This document shows positions 1 through 8,107 of a DNA stretch of 64,000 nucleotides, piece by piece. The first letter of the stretch is position 1, and the number at the start of each line of letters is the position of its first letter. The notes beneath the pieces were generated by a model. It ran no database searches. It was given only the letters and a program-made list of their open reading frames with translations, and was not told the DNA's origin. Position numbers and translations under genes: made by a program. The DNA is from Nocardia altamirensis NBRC 108246 (GTDB lineage: Bacteria; Actinomycetota; Actinomycetes; Mycobacteriales; Mycobacteriaceae): positions 1-64,000 of the forward strand of contig NZ_BDAY01000072.1 of NCBI RefSeq assembly GCF_001612685.1, in the 5' to 3' direction.

Positions 1-102
1 CCGTGGTGTGCCACTCGTGAATTCCGGGGCGAGTTTCCGGTGGGGGCGGCGGTGTGTCGTTGCCGCGGGGGCGGGGTGGGGACCCACGTAGGCTGTGCAC
101 TC

Positions 103-1143
103 GTGTCCGAGGGCAGCGTCGACCGCGCGAAACTGCGTCACCACGGTGACGTGGAGGTGCGTCCCGGCATGCTCGATTTCGCGGTGAATGTGCAGGGGAG
201 TGCGCCGCCGGAATGGTTGCGGCGGCGGCTGGCGGGGCGGCTGGACGAGCTCGGGCGGTATCCGAGTGCGGAGGACGAGCTGGCGGCGCGGCGGGCGGTC
301 GCGGACCGGCACGGGCGGAACCCGGACGAGGTGTTGTTGCTAGGCGGGGCGGCCGAGGGATTCGCGATGCTGCCCCGGCTCGGGTCGCGGCTGGCGGCGG
401 TGATCCATCCGTCGTTCACCGAGCCGGAGTTGGCGTTGCGCGAGGCGGGGGTCGCGGTAGCGCGGGTGGTGCTCGAGTCGCCGTACACGCTGGACCCGGC
501 TGCGGTTCCCGCCGAGGCGGATCTGGTTGTGCTCGGCAACCCGACCAACCCGACGTCCGTGCTGCACCCGGCCGAGACCATTCGTGCGTTGCGGGCGCCG
601 GGGCGAATCATCGTGGTGGACGAAGCTTTTGCCGATGCGGTGCCGGGGGAGCCGGAGTCGCTGGCCGGATATCCGGCGCCGGACATCCTGGTTTTGCGTA
701 GTCTCACCAAGACCTGGGCGCTCGCCGGCCTGCGTTGCGGTTACTTCCTCGGCGCGCCCGAATTGTTGGCGCAGCTGAATCACGGCCGCGCGCACTGGCC
801 TTTGGGCACGCTGCAATTGGAGGCGATTGCCGCCACTGCGGCGGCTGGCGCGGTGGCCGAAGCTGAGGAGCAGGCGCTGGTGATCGCCGCACAACGCGCC
901 GCCATGATCGTTCGGCTGGTCGAACTCGGCATTCAGGTCCACACACCGGCCGAAGGGCCGTTCCTGCTGATCCGGGTCCCCGACGGTGAGTTGTTGCGAA
1001 AGCACTTGGCAGACAAGGGCATTGCTGTCCGTCGTGCCCACACGTTCCCTGGTCTCGGGCCGAACTATTTGCGCGTCGCAGTGCGCGGCACCGCCGAGGT
1101 GGACCACTTGATCGCCGCGATTCAATCGGCGGATCTGTGGTGA
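103..1143 (+). CDS. cobC: Rv2231c/CobC-like PLP-dependent aminotransferase (threonine-phosphate decarboxylase family)
   Basis: 346-residue fold-type I PLP enzyme. Visible active-site landmarks are NPTNPTSV, VVDEAFAD with the PLP-pyridine Asp near residue 173, and SLTKTWALAGLRCGY with the Schiff-base Lys near residue 203. Its closest functional relatives are histidinol-phosphate aminotransferase and the cobalamin-pathway L-threonine-O-3-phosphate decarboxylase. The neighbours (Nif3-like, zinc-ribbon coiled coil, RNase HI/phosphatase) match M. tuberculosis Rv2231c-Rv2228c, which supports the CobC-like label, although no other cobalamin genes are present. The frame stays open upstream to 40, but homology begins around this GTG; the ATG at 169 is a less likely start. 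The exact substrate is inferred. Confidence 0.85.
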   Translation: MSEGSVDRAKLRHHGDVEVRPGMLDFAVNVQGSAPPEWLRRRLAGRLDELGRYPSAEDELAARRAVADRHGRNPDEVLLLGGAAEGFAMLPRLGSRLAAVIHPSFTEPELALREAGVAVARVVLESPYTLDPAAVPAEADLVVLGNPTNPTSVLHPAETIRALRAPGRIIVVDEAFADAVPGEPESLAGYPAPDILVLRSLTKTWALAGLRCGYFLGAPELLAQLNHGRAHWPLGTLQLEAIAATAAAGAVAEAEEQALVIAAQRAAMIVRLVELGIQVHTPAEGPFLLIRVPDGELLRKHLADKGIAVRRAHTFPGLGPNYLRVAVRGTAEVDHLIAAIQSADLW

Positions 1144-1256
1144 TCGCCGCCGGACCGCCGAGTCTCGCTGGCCCGCGGAGGCGGGTTGTCGAGTGTTCGA
1201 GTGATCGGCAGCGAGGTGTGCTTACCGCGGCCGAGCCTGCCAGGGCAGCATCCACC

Positions 1257-1577
1257 GTGCCCGTGCCCGTGCCCGTGCCCATGACTGCGCCCGCGATTGC
1301 GACTGTGCCTGTGCTCGCGATTGCGACTGTGCCCGTGACTGCGCCCGCGATTGCGACTGTGCCTGTGCTCGCGATTGCGACTGTGCCCGTGACTGCGATT
1401 GCGATTGCGACTGTGCCTGTGCCCGTGCCTGTGCTCGCGACTGTGCCTGTGCTCGCGACTGTGCCTGTGCTCGCGACTGTGCCTGTGCTCGCGACTGTGC
1501 CTGTGCTCGCGACTGTGCCCGTGCCCGTGCCCGTGCCCGTGCCCGTGCCCGTGCTCGCGCTTGTGCCTGCGACTGTG
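1257..1577. repeat. Imperfect hexanucleotide repeat array between cobC and the Nif3-like gene
   Basis: About 320 bp made almost only of the hexamers GTGCCC, GTGCCT, GTGCTC, GCGACT and GCGATT. They are arranged into 18-bp higher-order units (GCGACTGTGCCTGTGCTC, repeated five times around 1434-1513) flanked by runs of GTGCCC. Because the period is a multiple of three, several frames on both strands stay open: Val-Pro/Ala-Thr on plus, His-Gly/Arg-Glu-His on minus. The plus frame 1137-1703 begins inside the last codons of cobC and ends in an ATGA overlap with the next gene, but absence of stops inside such a repeat is weak evidence for coding. Copy number is probably variable. Confidence 0.9.
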
Positions 1578-1699
1578 GCGATCGCGGGCTGGGTGCCAGC
1601 GAGTGTGATCAGTGCCGCGAGTGGTGGTTTCGCTGGCCGCGGATTGCGCAACGGAAAAGCATTGCGACAGTGTGTGACTGGATTGGAGGAGGGTGGACG

Positions 1700-2821
1700 A
1701 TGACCACACTGGGTGATCTCATCGGGGTGCTCGACGCGGCGTATCCGCCGAAGCTGGCCGAATCGTGGGACTCGGTGGGGCTGGTGGCCGGTGACCCTGC
1801 CGACGAGGTCACCCGGGTGCTGTTCGCGGTGGACGCGACGGCCGCCGTGGTCGATGAGGCGATCGGCTGGCGGGCACAGGCGCTGGTGGTGCACCATCCG
1901 CTGCTGCTGCGCGGCGTCGACACCGTTGCTGCGGACACCCCGAAAGGCGCACTGCTGCATCGGCTTATCCGTTCCGGATGTGCCTTGTTCACCGCGCACA
2001 CCAACGCGGACTCCGCTGACCCTGGCGTCTCGGATGCTCTGGCGGCCGCGCTCGGACTGACTGTGATCGGCCCGTTGGATGCGAAACCCGAATCCCCCGT
2101 AGACAACTGGGTGGTTCAGGTGCCGCGTGCGCATGCCGACGCCGTGCTTGCCGCCTTGTTCGCCGCCGGTGCGGGCGGCAGCGGCGACTACCGGGATTGT
2201 GCGCTTCGGGTCCCCGCCGTCGGCCAATTCCGGCCGATGTCGCAGGCGAATCCGGCGGTCGGCGCACTCGGTGAGCTCCAGCACATCGATGAGGAGCGCC
2301 TTGAGGTGGTCGCGCCGCCCGCCGCCCGCGCCGCCGTCCTCGCTGCCTTGCGTGCGGCCCACCCGTACGAGGACCCGGCGTACCACATCACCGAACGTGC
2401 GCTGCTGCCCTCGTCTCTCGGCATCGGTCGCGTCGGCACCCTGGCGGCGCCGGAATCGTTGCGCGCCTTCACCGATCGCGTCGCCGCCGCATTGCCGCCG
2501 ACCGCGTGGGGTGTTCGCGCCGCGGGCGACCCGGACCGCACCGTCTACACCGTCGCCGTGTGCGGCGGCTCCGGCGACTCGTACCTGAACGCCGCAGCCC
2601 GCCGGGGCGTCGACGCCTACGTCACGGCCGACCTGCGCCACCATCCGGTCGACGAACACCTCCGCCGCGGCGGCCCCGCACTGATCGATGCCGCCCACTG
2701 GGCCACCGAATTCCCTTGGTGCGCACAGGCGGAACGAATCGTCCGCACCGACCTCCCCGACCTGGAGACCCGCGTCTCGACCCTCCGCACCGACCCGTGG
2801 ACGGTCAGCGCCCCGAGCTGA
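1700..2821 (+). CDS. Nif3-like dinuclear metal-centre protein (GTP cyclohydrolase 1 type 2 homolog)
   Basis: 373 residues, Nif3/YbgI/DUF34 family. The N-terminal half carries the metal-ligand motifs WDSVGLVAGD, VVHHPLLLRGVD and FTAHTNADSAD. The C-terminal half ends with VTADLRHHPVDE and DAAHWATE, whose His and Glu residues complete the di-metal site. Between them lies the HPYEDPAYHI insert domain found in longer family members. The ATG at 1700 is chosen because GGAGGAGG (1685-1692) sits at good spacing; an in-frame start at 1670 lies before this ribosome-binding site. It is the Rv2230c counterpart. The biochemical function of the family is still unsettled, so the cyclohydrolase name is a homology label. 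Confidence 0.9.
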   Translation: MTTLGDLIGVLDAAYPPKLAESWDSVGLVAGDPADEVTRVLFAVDATAAVVDEAIGWRAQALVVHHPLLLRGVDTVAADTPKGALLHRLIRSGCALFTAHTNADSADPGVSDALAAALGLTVIGPLDAKPESPVDNWVVQVPRAHADAVLAALFAAGAGGSGDYRDCALRVPAVGQFRPMSQANPAVGALGELQHIDEERLEVVAPPAARAAVLAALRAAHPYEDPAYHITERALLPSSLGIGRVGTLAAPESLRAFTDRVAAALPPTAWGVRAAGDPDRTVYTVAVCGGSGDSYLNAAARRGVDAYVTADLRHHPVDEHLRRGGPALIDAAHWATEFPWCAQAERIVRTDLPDLETRVSTLRTDPWTVSAPS

Positions 2822-2882
2822 CATGTCCGCCGATACCCATCGACCGGGAAACCAGTGCTCCTGGAGTTGGTCAGCTGATCAC

Positions 2883-2931
2883 GGGGCACTGGCGGCGGCA
2901 TCGCGCGAGAAGCCCCCGCCACCAGTGCCCC
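2883..2931. repeat. Palindromic repeat family A, copy A1 (possible bidirectional terminator)
   Basis: Arms GGGGCACTGGCGGCGG (2883-2898) and CCGCCACCAGTGCCCC (2916-2931) pair with one G-T wobble around a 17-nt loop beginning CATCGCGCGAGA. The same core, ACTGGTGGCGGCATCG, recurs at 16595, 47622 and 47718. This copy lies between the Nif3-like gene (plus) and the tRNA (minus), a convergent junction. Nothing else recognisable is seen in the rest of 2822-3215 except a half-arm ACCAGTGCTCCTGG near 2850. Confidence 0.8.
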
Positions 2932-3215
2932 CTCGGTGAGACGCGCGCTCGCACGAGTAGGACCTGGTGGAGGCGACACGCCGTAGATGGCTCCACCATG
3001 GACCACTCGGGCAGCCGTCCTCAGCGAATAGTCCATGGTTGCACTAACTCTGGGTCCGACACCGGGCTCGCGGACGCCACCGGCTCACCGATCCGCTGGG
3101 GGCGACGGCCACCATACGGTGGTGTGACCTGTCTGCCGGGCATGAAGGTGCCCGAGGTGCGGGGCCGATCCAGGCGGGTCGGGTGCGGTCGGCATGCGGT
3201 CGATGAAGGCGCAAC

Positions 3216-3292
3216 TGGTGCTCCCGGCAGGGCTTGAACCTGCGACCGTCACTGTATAAGAGTGCTGCTCTGACCAGCTGAGCTACGGGAGC
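3216..3292 (-). tRNA. tRNA-Ile (anticodon UAU), CCA encoded
   Basis: The minus strand folds into a complete cloverleaf of 77 nt. The acceptor GCTCCCG pairs perfectly with CGGGAGC, followed by A73 and an encoded CCA. The D arm is GCTC/GAGC, and the T arm GCAGG-TTCAAGC-CCTGC is perfect. The anticodon stem GCACT/AGTGA pairs at four of five positions, with a G-A mismatch at 27-43. The anticodon loop is CTTATAC, so U33 is followed by the anticodon UAU, which would read the isoleucine codon AUA. In many bacteria AUA is read instead by a CAU tRNA modified by TilS. The isotype is inferred from the anticodon. Confidence 0.88.
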
Positions 3293-3443
3293 CGGGTTTA
3301 TGGCGATTTCGCGCGAGTCCGACACGGGCACTCGAGGTTCGGGCTGTCCTGGCGACCGGACATAGGCGCCAATCGTCCGGGACGATGCTGTCGTGAATCG
3401 CTGACGCGAGTGCAGCGGTGTTCCGTTCGAGTTCAGGTCGATT

Positions 3444-3528
3444 CGCGAGTGGGACATGGCAGGGGAGATCTGCGGCGTGTCGCGCGGTGAGGTCCCACTC
3501 GCGGGGGAACGCGATCGCCGAGTGGGAC
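3444..3528. repeat. Inverted repeat with family-A-like ends next to the tRNA
   Basis: CGCGAGTGGGAC (3444-3455) is exactly inverted at GTCCCACTCGCG (3492-3503), and a third direct copy CCGAGTGGGAC follows at 3518-3528. The end sequence CGAGTGGGA is shared with the outer arms of palindrome A2 at 16595, but the interior is unrelated. It lies upstream of the tRNA on its strand, in the 370-bp gene-free stretch 3293-3662, which otherwise shows nothing I can name. Confidence 0.6.
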
Positions 3529-3662
3529 AGCGTCGTGATCGCCGGTCCGGGCTCAGCGGTGTCCTGTGCGTGAGCCGGCCCGAGCAAGGAACTCTGTTCG
3601 ACTCGAGAGCGAGGAGTCCTGTTCAGCACCGGCTGATCAACGGGCCGGGACGGTGCTGGTCG

Positions 3663-3956
3663 CTATATGCGAGGCGGTTGCCCGTGCCACGGGGATCCGG
3701 TGCGGGCGGCCGATTGCTCGGGTTGGGCGCGGGCGACGAGTTCGCCTGCGTGTTGCGGTGGCACGGTCGATTCGGTGCCGCACCAGGTGCATTGCAGTGT
3801 GTGTTTGGTGCTCAGGGGGAAGAGCGGGACGAAGAAGACGGTGAACTTGGTGACCACCTTCTGGAGGGTGTGGGCGGCCGGGTTGCCGCAGTTTCCGCAC
3901 ACCAGGGTGAGCATGGCCAGTCGCTGCACGTATCGGCGCCAACCCAGGATCAGCAT
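3663..3956 (-). CDS. Small zinc-ribbon protein
   Basis: 97 residues. Two Cys pairs, CGNCG and CTWCG, flank a hydrophobic stretch (VVTKFTVFFVPLFPLSTKH) in the pattern of the widespread small zinc-ribbon family in which a four-cysteine ribbon brackets a membrane-like segment. The start at MLILGWRR matches that family's usual opening better than the upstream in-frame ATG at 3989. The C-terminal 30 residues are low-complexity and variable. The gene is divergent from the membrane protein at 4095. Its function is unknown; the ribbon suggests zinc-dependent protein or nucleic-acid contact. Confidence 0.7.
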   Translation of the reverse strand: MLILGWRRYVQRLAMLTLVCGNCGNPAAHTLQKVVTKFTVFFVPLFPLSTKHTLQCTWCGTESTVPPQHAGELVARAQPEQSAARTGSPWHGQPPRI

Positions 3957-4094
3957 GGAAAACTCCCGAAGAATCGAACTGAGGTCCATCCGACACTACC
4001 GCCGTCCCGGCGTGTCGGGGCGTGTCTGCTGGATTGGTCTGTGACGCGCGTGGTTTGCGCGAGTCGTCCGGCTTTTCGGGGGTACAACTACCGC

Positions 4095-4736
4095 ATGAAT
4101 TTCCCGGTGAACTTCGGCTTCATTCAAGTCGGGTTGATCTTGCTCATTCTGGTCGGTGTGGCGCTGCTGATCTCCGGGCTGGTGCTGATGCGCCGGGTCG
4201 GCTTGCGCGCGTTGATCGCACGCGGCGGCAGCGGGCTAGTTGTCCTGCTCGTGGCGGTAGTGCTGCTCTGGATCGCGACGCTGATGCAGACCTATCTCGG
4301 ATTGACTGGGGAAATCAAGGCGGCACACGTGGTGGCCAAGCCGGTGCCCGGCCAGCAGCACCTGCTCGACATCGACCTCACGCTGTACGGCGACGACCAG
4401 CACGACGAGCAGCGCCTCACCTATCAGGTCGAAGGCGATATGTGGGTGCTGCAGGCAGGCCTGGTCGAGCTGGAACCCTGGGTGAACGCGCTCGGCTTCC
4501 ACTCCGGATACAAGATCAGCAGGCTGTACGGCCAGCGCCTGGACGGCGTCGCCACCAAGCAGAACCAGATCTTCCTCAACGACGGCGACGAGGACTTCTT
4601 CAACGACATGCGGGAGGGCCGCTGGTGGACGGAGCCGTTCGTGCGCTCCGCCTACGGCAACGCGGTGATCGCCGTGCCCGGCGAATACGACGTCTTCATC
4701 TCCAGGGACGCGATCAAGACCCGCGCGCCTGCCTGA
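4095..4736 (+). CDS. Two-helix membrane protein with extracytoplasmic C-terminal domain, unknown function
   Basis: 213 residues. Two hydrophobic segments (about residues 7-31 and 45-66) are joined by a short Arg-rich loop and followed by about 145 mostly polar residues. The C-terminal region is rich in Asp, Trp and aromatic residues and has no cysteine or catalytic motif that I recognise. The ATG at 4095 is chosen because the protein then begins directly with the first membrane segment; the frame is open upstream to 3456, but that part has no convincing protein character. It stands before the zinc-ribbon coiled-coil gene on the same strand. Confidence 0.75.
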   Translation: MNFPVNFGFIQVGLILLILVGVALLISGLVLMRRVGLRALIARGGSGLVVLLVAVVLLWIATLMQTYLGLTGEIKAAHVVAKPVPGQQHLLDIDLTLYGDDQHDEQRLTYQVEGDMWVLQAGLVELEPWVNALGFHSGYKISRLYGQRLDGVATKQNQIFLNDGDEDFFNDMREGRWWTEPFVRSAYGNAVIAVPGEYDVFISRDAIKTRAPA

Positions 4737-4842
4737 TCCTTGACCACTCGGCACCCATTGGTGCGGCGTCCGTCCGCGCGGGTGGGTCGGCGGGGTACGG
4801 TTGAACACCGACCCGTCCATAGTGTTCAGGAGTTTGTCCGCG

Positions 4843-5580
4843 TTGAATGTCGAACCACCGATCCAGGCCAAGCTGCTACAGCTCGCCTCTGTCGACGCCG
4901 AGCTGACGCGGATCGCGCACCGCCGCACCGTGCTGCCCGAACAGCAGGAGGTGGCCAGGCTGGAGGCCGAGCGCAACGCGCACAAGGATGCTGCCGTCGC
5001 GGTGGAGATCGTGTTGGACGACCTCGACCGCGACATCCGCAAGCTGGAGGGTGAAGTCGACGCCGTCCGCAAGCGCGAGGAGCGCGACAAGGGCATGCTC
5101 ACCGCGGGAACGGTGAACGCCAAACAGCTTTCGGAGATCCAGCACGAACTGGGCAGCCTGGAGCGCAGGCGCTCGGTGCTCGAGGATGAGCTGCTCGAGG
5201 TGATGGAGCGGCGCGAGGCCTCCGCCGACGACCATCAGCACGCGGGCGCCCGGCTGAGCAAGACCGAGCAGGAACTCGCCGACGCGGAGCGGCAGCGGGA
5301 CGAGGCGCTCGCGGATCTCACTGTGGCACAAGGTCGTTGCGACAGTGATCGGTCGAAGCTGATCTCGCTGTTCCCCGCCGAGCTGCTGGCGATCTACGAC
5401 CGCCAGCGCGCCCAGCACGGCGCGGGCGCGGCCCTGCTGCAGGCGCGGCGTTGCGGCGCATGCCGGATCGAGCTGGACCGAGGCGAGATCGCCCGGATCG
5501 CGAAGACCGCGCCGGAACTGGTCGTGCGCTGCCCGGAGTGTGGCGCGATCCTCGTGCGCACCAAGGAATCGGGGCTGTGA
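4843..5580 (+). CDS. Coiled-coil protein with C-terminal C4 zinc ribbon (Rv2229c type)
   Basis: 245 residues. Nearly the whole protein is Glu/Arg/Lys-rich helix with heptad character. The tail carries a zinc-ribbon signature, CGACRIELDRGE followed by RCPECGAILVR. This is the CT398/Rv2229c-type family, which is conserved next to RNase HI and the Nif3-like gene in actinobacteria. The TTG at 4843 has AGGAG (4828-4832) upstream; a TTG at 4801 is also in frame. The family is thought to act in nucleic-acid or protein-transport contexts, but no activity is established. The next gene follows after 34 nt, so co-transcription is likely. Confidence 0.88.
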   Translation: MNVEPPIQAKLLQLASVDAELTRIAHRRTVLPEQQEVARLEAERNAHKDAAVAVEIVLDDLDRDIRKLEGEVDAVRKREERDKGMLTAGTVNAKQLSEIQHELGSLERRRSVLEDELLEVMERREASADDHQHAGARLSKTEQELADAERQRDEALADLTVAQGRCDSDRSKLISLFPAELLAIYDRQRAQHGAGAALLQARRCGACRIELDRGEIARIAKTAPELVVRCPECGAILVRTKESGL

Positions 5581-5614
5581 ATTCGGTTGAGCGCGTGCGC
5601 AGGTGGCGGTCGCG

Positions 5615-6760
5615 GTGACCGAACGCGAGGTGATCGTCGAGGCCGACGGCGGATCGCGGGGTAATCCGGGCCCGGCAGGCTACGGCGCCGCCGTCTACGC
5701 CGCCGATCACGTGCGGGTGCTCGCCGAGCGCCGTGAGTTCATCGGCATCGCCACCAACAATGTCGCCGAATATCGTGGCCTCATAGCGGGTTTGGAGGCG
5801 GCCGCCGAGCTCGGGGCCCAGATCGTCACGGTGCGGATGGATTCCAAGCTGGTCGTCGAGCAGATGTCCGGCCGGTGGAAGGTCAAGCACGAGGCCATGA
5901 TTCCGCTCGCCGACCGAGCCCGCAGGCTGGTCGCCGGCTTCGAGCGGGTGAGCTTCACTTGGATTCCGCGCAAACAGAATTCGCATGCCGATCGGCTGGC
6001 GAACGAGGCGATGGACGACGGGACCCTGCTCGACGAGGTGCGCACCGCTCGCGAACCTGCGACGGCACCGGCAGCGCCGACCGTTCCGGCCGACCAAGCG
6101 GCCTCAGCGGTCGCCGCCCAGCCCGCTCCTGGCTGGACCGGCGCCACCGGCCGCCCCACCCGATTGCTCCTGCTGCGCCACGGACAGACCGAACTCTCTG
6201 TGCAGCGCCGCTATTCGGGCAGAGGGAACCCGTTGCTGACCGAGCTCGGCCGCGAACAGGCCGCTCGGGCCGCGAAAATGCTTGCGGCCAAAGGCGATAT
6301 CGCTGCGGTACTGACTTCGCCGTTGAGCCGGGCTCGGGAGACCGCCGACGCCGCGGCCACCGCGCTGGACGCGCCGGTCACCGTCCTCGACGGACTCATC
6401 GAGACCGATTTCGGCGACTGGGAAGGCCTGACGTTCCGCGAGGCGGCCGAGCGCGATCCTGAGCTGCACGCCCGCTGGCTCGGCGATCCTTCGCTGCCGG
6501 CGCCCGGCGGCGAGAGCTTCGACCAGGTACGTGCTCGGGTCGACGCGGTGCGCCGCGACCTGGTCACGCTGTATCCCGGGGCCAACCTGGTGCTGGTCAG
6601 CCATGTCACCCCGATCAAGACGCTGTTGCAGCTGGCGCTCGGGGTCGGCCCGTCGCTGCTGTACCGCCTGCATCTGGATCTGGCGTCGCTGTCGATCGCG
6701 GAGTTCTATCCAGACGGTGGGTCTTCCGTGCGGCTGGTCAACGACACCTCGTATCTGTAG
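5615..6760 (+). CDS. Bifunctional RNase HI / acid phosphatase (phosphoglycerate-mutase fold), Rv2228c type
   Basis: 381 residues in two domains. Residues about 1-135 are RNase HI: VEADGGSRGNPGPAGYG holds the first catalytic Asp, NNVAEYRGL the Glu, and the DSKL and HADRLANEA motifs follow. This part cleaves the RNA strand of RNA-DNA hybrids. After an Ala/Pro linker, residues about 180-381 form a histidine phosphatase: LLLRHGQTEL (nucleophile His), SPLSRARETA and VSHVTPIK. In mycobacteria the same fusion has both RNase H and alpha-ribazole-phosphate-type phosphatase activity, which would link it to the cobC-like gene. GTG 5615 is preferred; GTG 5603 is also possible. Confidence 0.92.
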   Translation: MTEREVIVEADGGSRGNPGPAGYGAAVYAADHVRVLAERREFIGIATNNVAEYRGLIAGLEAAAELGAQIVTVRMDSKLVVEQMSGRWKVKHEAMIPLADRARRLVAGFERVSFTWIPRKQNSHADRLANEAMDDGTLLDEVRTAREPATAPAAPTVPADQAASAVAAQPAPGWTGATGRPTRLLLLRHGQTELSVQRRYSGRGNPLLTELGREQAARAAKMLAAKGDIAAVLTSPLSRARETADAAATALDAPVTVLDGLIETDFGDWEGLTFREAAERDPELHARWLGDPSLPAPGGESFDQVRARVDAVRRDLVTLYPGANLVLVSHVTPIKTLLQLALGVGPSLLYRLHLDLASLSIAEFYPDGGSSVRLVNDTSYL

Positions 6761-7279
6761 TTGCGACGAATTCAGCTCTGCTTCAACGTCTTCTGCCGTC
6801 GCGGAGTCGACCGGCGCTGTTCACCTCGCAGTCGCCGGATGCTCGGCAATGGTCATCTCGGTCGGTAACCATGTGGGACCGGCGTGGTCTGCCACCTGGG
6901 GTTTTTCGATTGAGTTGTGATCCAACAGTGCGGTGCGTGTATAACGGTTGAGTCTCGTCGTGCAATGAATTCGGCTGGGACTCGGGTGGGTTGAGGATGA
7001 AAGTTGTTTCGGGCGAAGACTTTTCAGAGCCGAGTGGAATTGCTGTGGCTCAGGTCGCAATCGCGTGCCCAATGTGGTGCGGAACACAGGAGTGTTGTGG
7101 ATCCGGCACCTCCCATCAATGCTGAGTTAGCCAAGAGGTAACCAGCGTCGGTGAGATTCCTCAGAACAGGCGTTTTCCTCCTGCGGAAGGTCCGCAGATT
7201 CCGTCGGGGGGCGGTTCCCCTCCCTGATGCGGTGCGCACGGTGGTTCGCCACCACGCAGTTTTTTCGATAAGGAGAGAT
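6761..7279. other. 519-bp gene-free region upstream of the secreted protease
   Basis: No ORF with protein-like composition is seen on either strand. It holds a short hairpin, CTGCGGA-AGG-TCCGCAG (7181-7197), and a relatively AT-rich stretch around 6925-6955 (GTATAACGG near 6940) that may contain the promoter. The ribosome-binding site AAGGAGA (7270-7276) serves the protease. Confidence 0.5.
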
Positions 7280-7984
7280 GTGGCAAAGAGATTCAGAACC
7301 ATGGCCCTTGCGGCCGCCGCCATCGCGACGGCGGTCGTCAGCGGCGCGGGCACCGCGTCGGCGGCGCCGAGCGCGGTGCTCGGCGGCAGCTCCGGCATCG
7401 TCTTCGACAACAACTCCGCGTGCTCGCTGACCACGATCGGCCGTGACAACGCGGGCAGGCTCGTCGGCATCACCGCAGGTCACTGCGCGCCGACCGGCGC
7501 CAAGCTGATCGCAGAGCGCACCCCTGAGGCGGGCGTGATCGGCAAGGTCGCGTTCTCCGACGACGCCAAGACGCTGGACTACGCGGTTCTGGAACTCGAT
7601 CCGGCCAGGGTCACCCCGGCCCGCAGCATCGGCCCGACCACCATCGCAGGTTTCGGCGCCGCGCCTGCCCCAGGCGCCACCGTGTGCTCGAGCGGCCGCA
7701 CCACCGGCACCGACTGTGGTGTCGTGTGGGGCATGCTCGACGGCACCAGCATCAACCAATACTGCTCCAAGCCAGGCGATTCCGGCGGCCCCGTGGTGGT
7801 CGGTGACCGGCTGGTCGGGATGAATCAGGGCAGGCTCACCGGGCTCGGCCCGATCGGGTTCGACCTGCCGTGCACCACGGCGGCCAACCCCGTGCACTCG
7901 CCCGCGTTCTTCCAGCCGATCGACCTGATCCTGGCCGCGATCAACGCCCAGGGTGGTGTCGGCGCCGGCTTCCAGCCCATCTGA
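7280..7984 (+). CDS. Secreted trypsin-like serine protease (S1 family)
   Basis: 234 residues. A Sec signal peptide (Arg/Lys then an Ala/Val-rich core) ends around TASAAPS. The mature part shows the chymotrypsin-fold triad: TAGHC (His), TLDYAVLEL (Asp) and KPGDSGGPV (Ser). Four cysteines outside the signal could form disulfides, as in the actinobacterial alpha-lytic/streptogrisin-like extracellular proteases. There is no obvious long pro-region. The GTG start at 7280 is fixed by AAGGAGA directly upstream; the in-frame extension to 7151 would bury the signal peptide. A strong hairpin follows the gene. The substrate is unknown. Confidence 0.85.
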   Translation: MAKRFRTMALAAAAIATAVVSGAGTASAAPSAVLGGSSGIVFDNNSACSLTTIGRDNAGRLVGITAGHCAPTGAKLIAERTPEAGVIGKVAFSDDAKTLDYAVLELDPARVTPARSIGPTTIAGFGAAPAPGATVCSSGRTTGTDCGVVWGMLDGTSINQYCSKPGDSGGPVVVGDRLVGMNQGRLTGLGPIGFDLPCTTAANPVHSPAFFQPIDLILAAINAQGGVGAGFQPI

Positions 7985-8002
7985 TCCAGCACCTCTGGTC
8001 CG

Positions 8003-8049
8003 GAATTCACCGCGGTCGCCACTGCTTAGTCGGCGGCCGCGGTGAATTC
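8003..8049. terminator. Hairpin terminator between convergent genes
   Basis: GAATTCACCGCGG (8003-8015) and CCGCGGTGAATTC (8037-8049) form a perfect 13-bp stem, with further pairing inside the loop. It sits between the protease (plus) and the DoxX-like gene (minus), so it probably serves both. There is no U-tract, as is usual in actinobacteria. Confidence 0.7.
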
Positions 8050-8107
8050 GTCTAGTGGGTAGCAGAATTCGATCGCCTACTTGTCGAGTCGCTTGGACAC
8101 TGTCGAG

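Noticed and set aside
1399..1608. Cys/Leu-rich plus-frame ORF inside the hexamer array
   Set aside because: It comes from another frame of the same hexamers; repeated Cys is a consequence of TGC codons, not of a metallothionein-like protein.
704..2824. Large 706-codon minus-strand ORF opposite cobC and the Nif3-like gene
   Set aside because: It runs antisense to two well-supported genes and is kept open by GC-rich codon structure and the hexamer array. It has no domain content.
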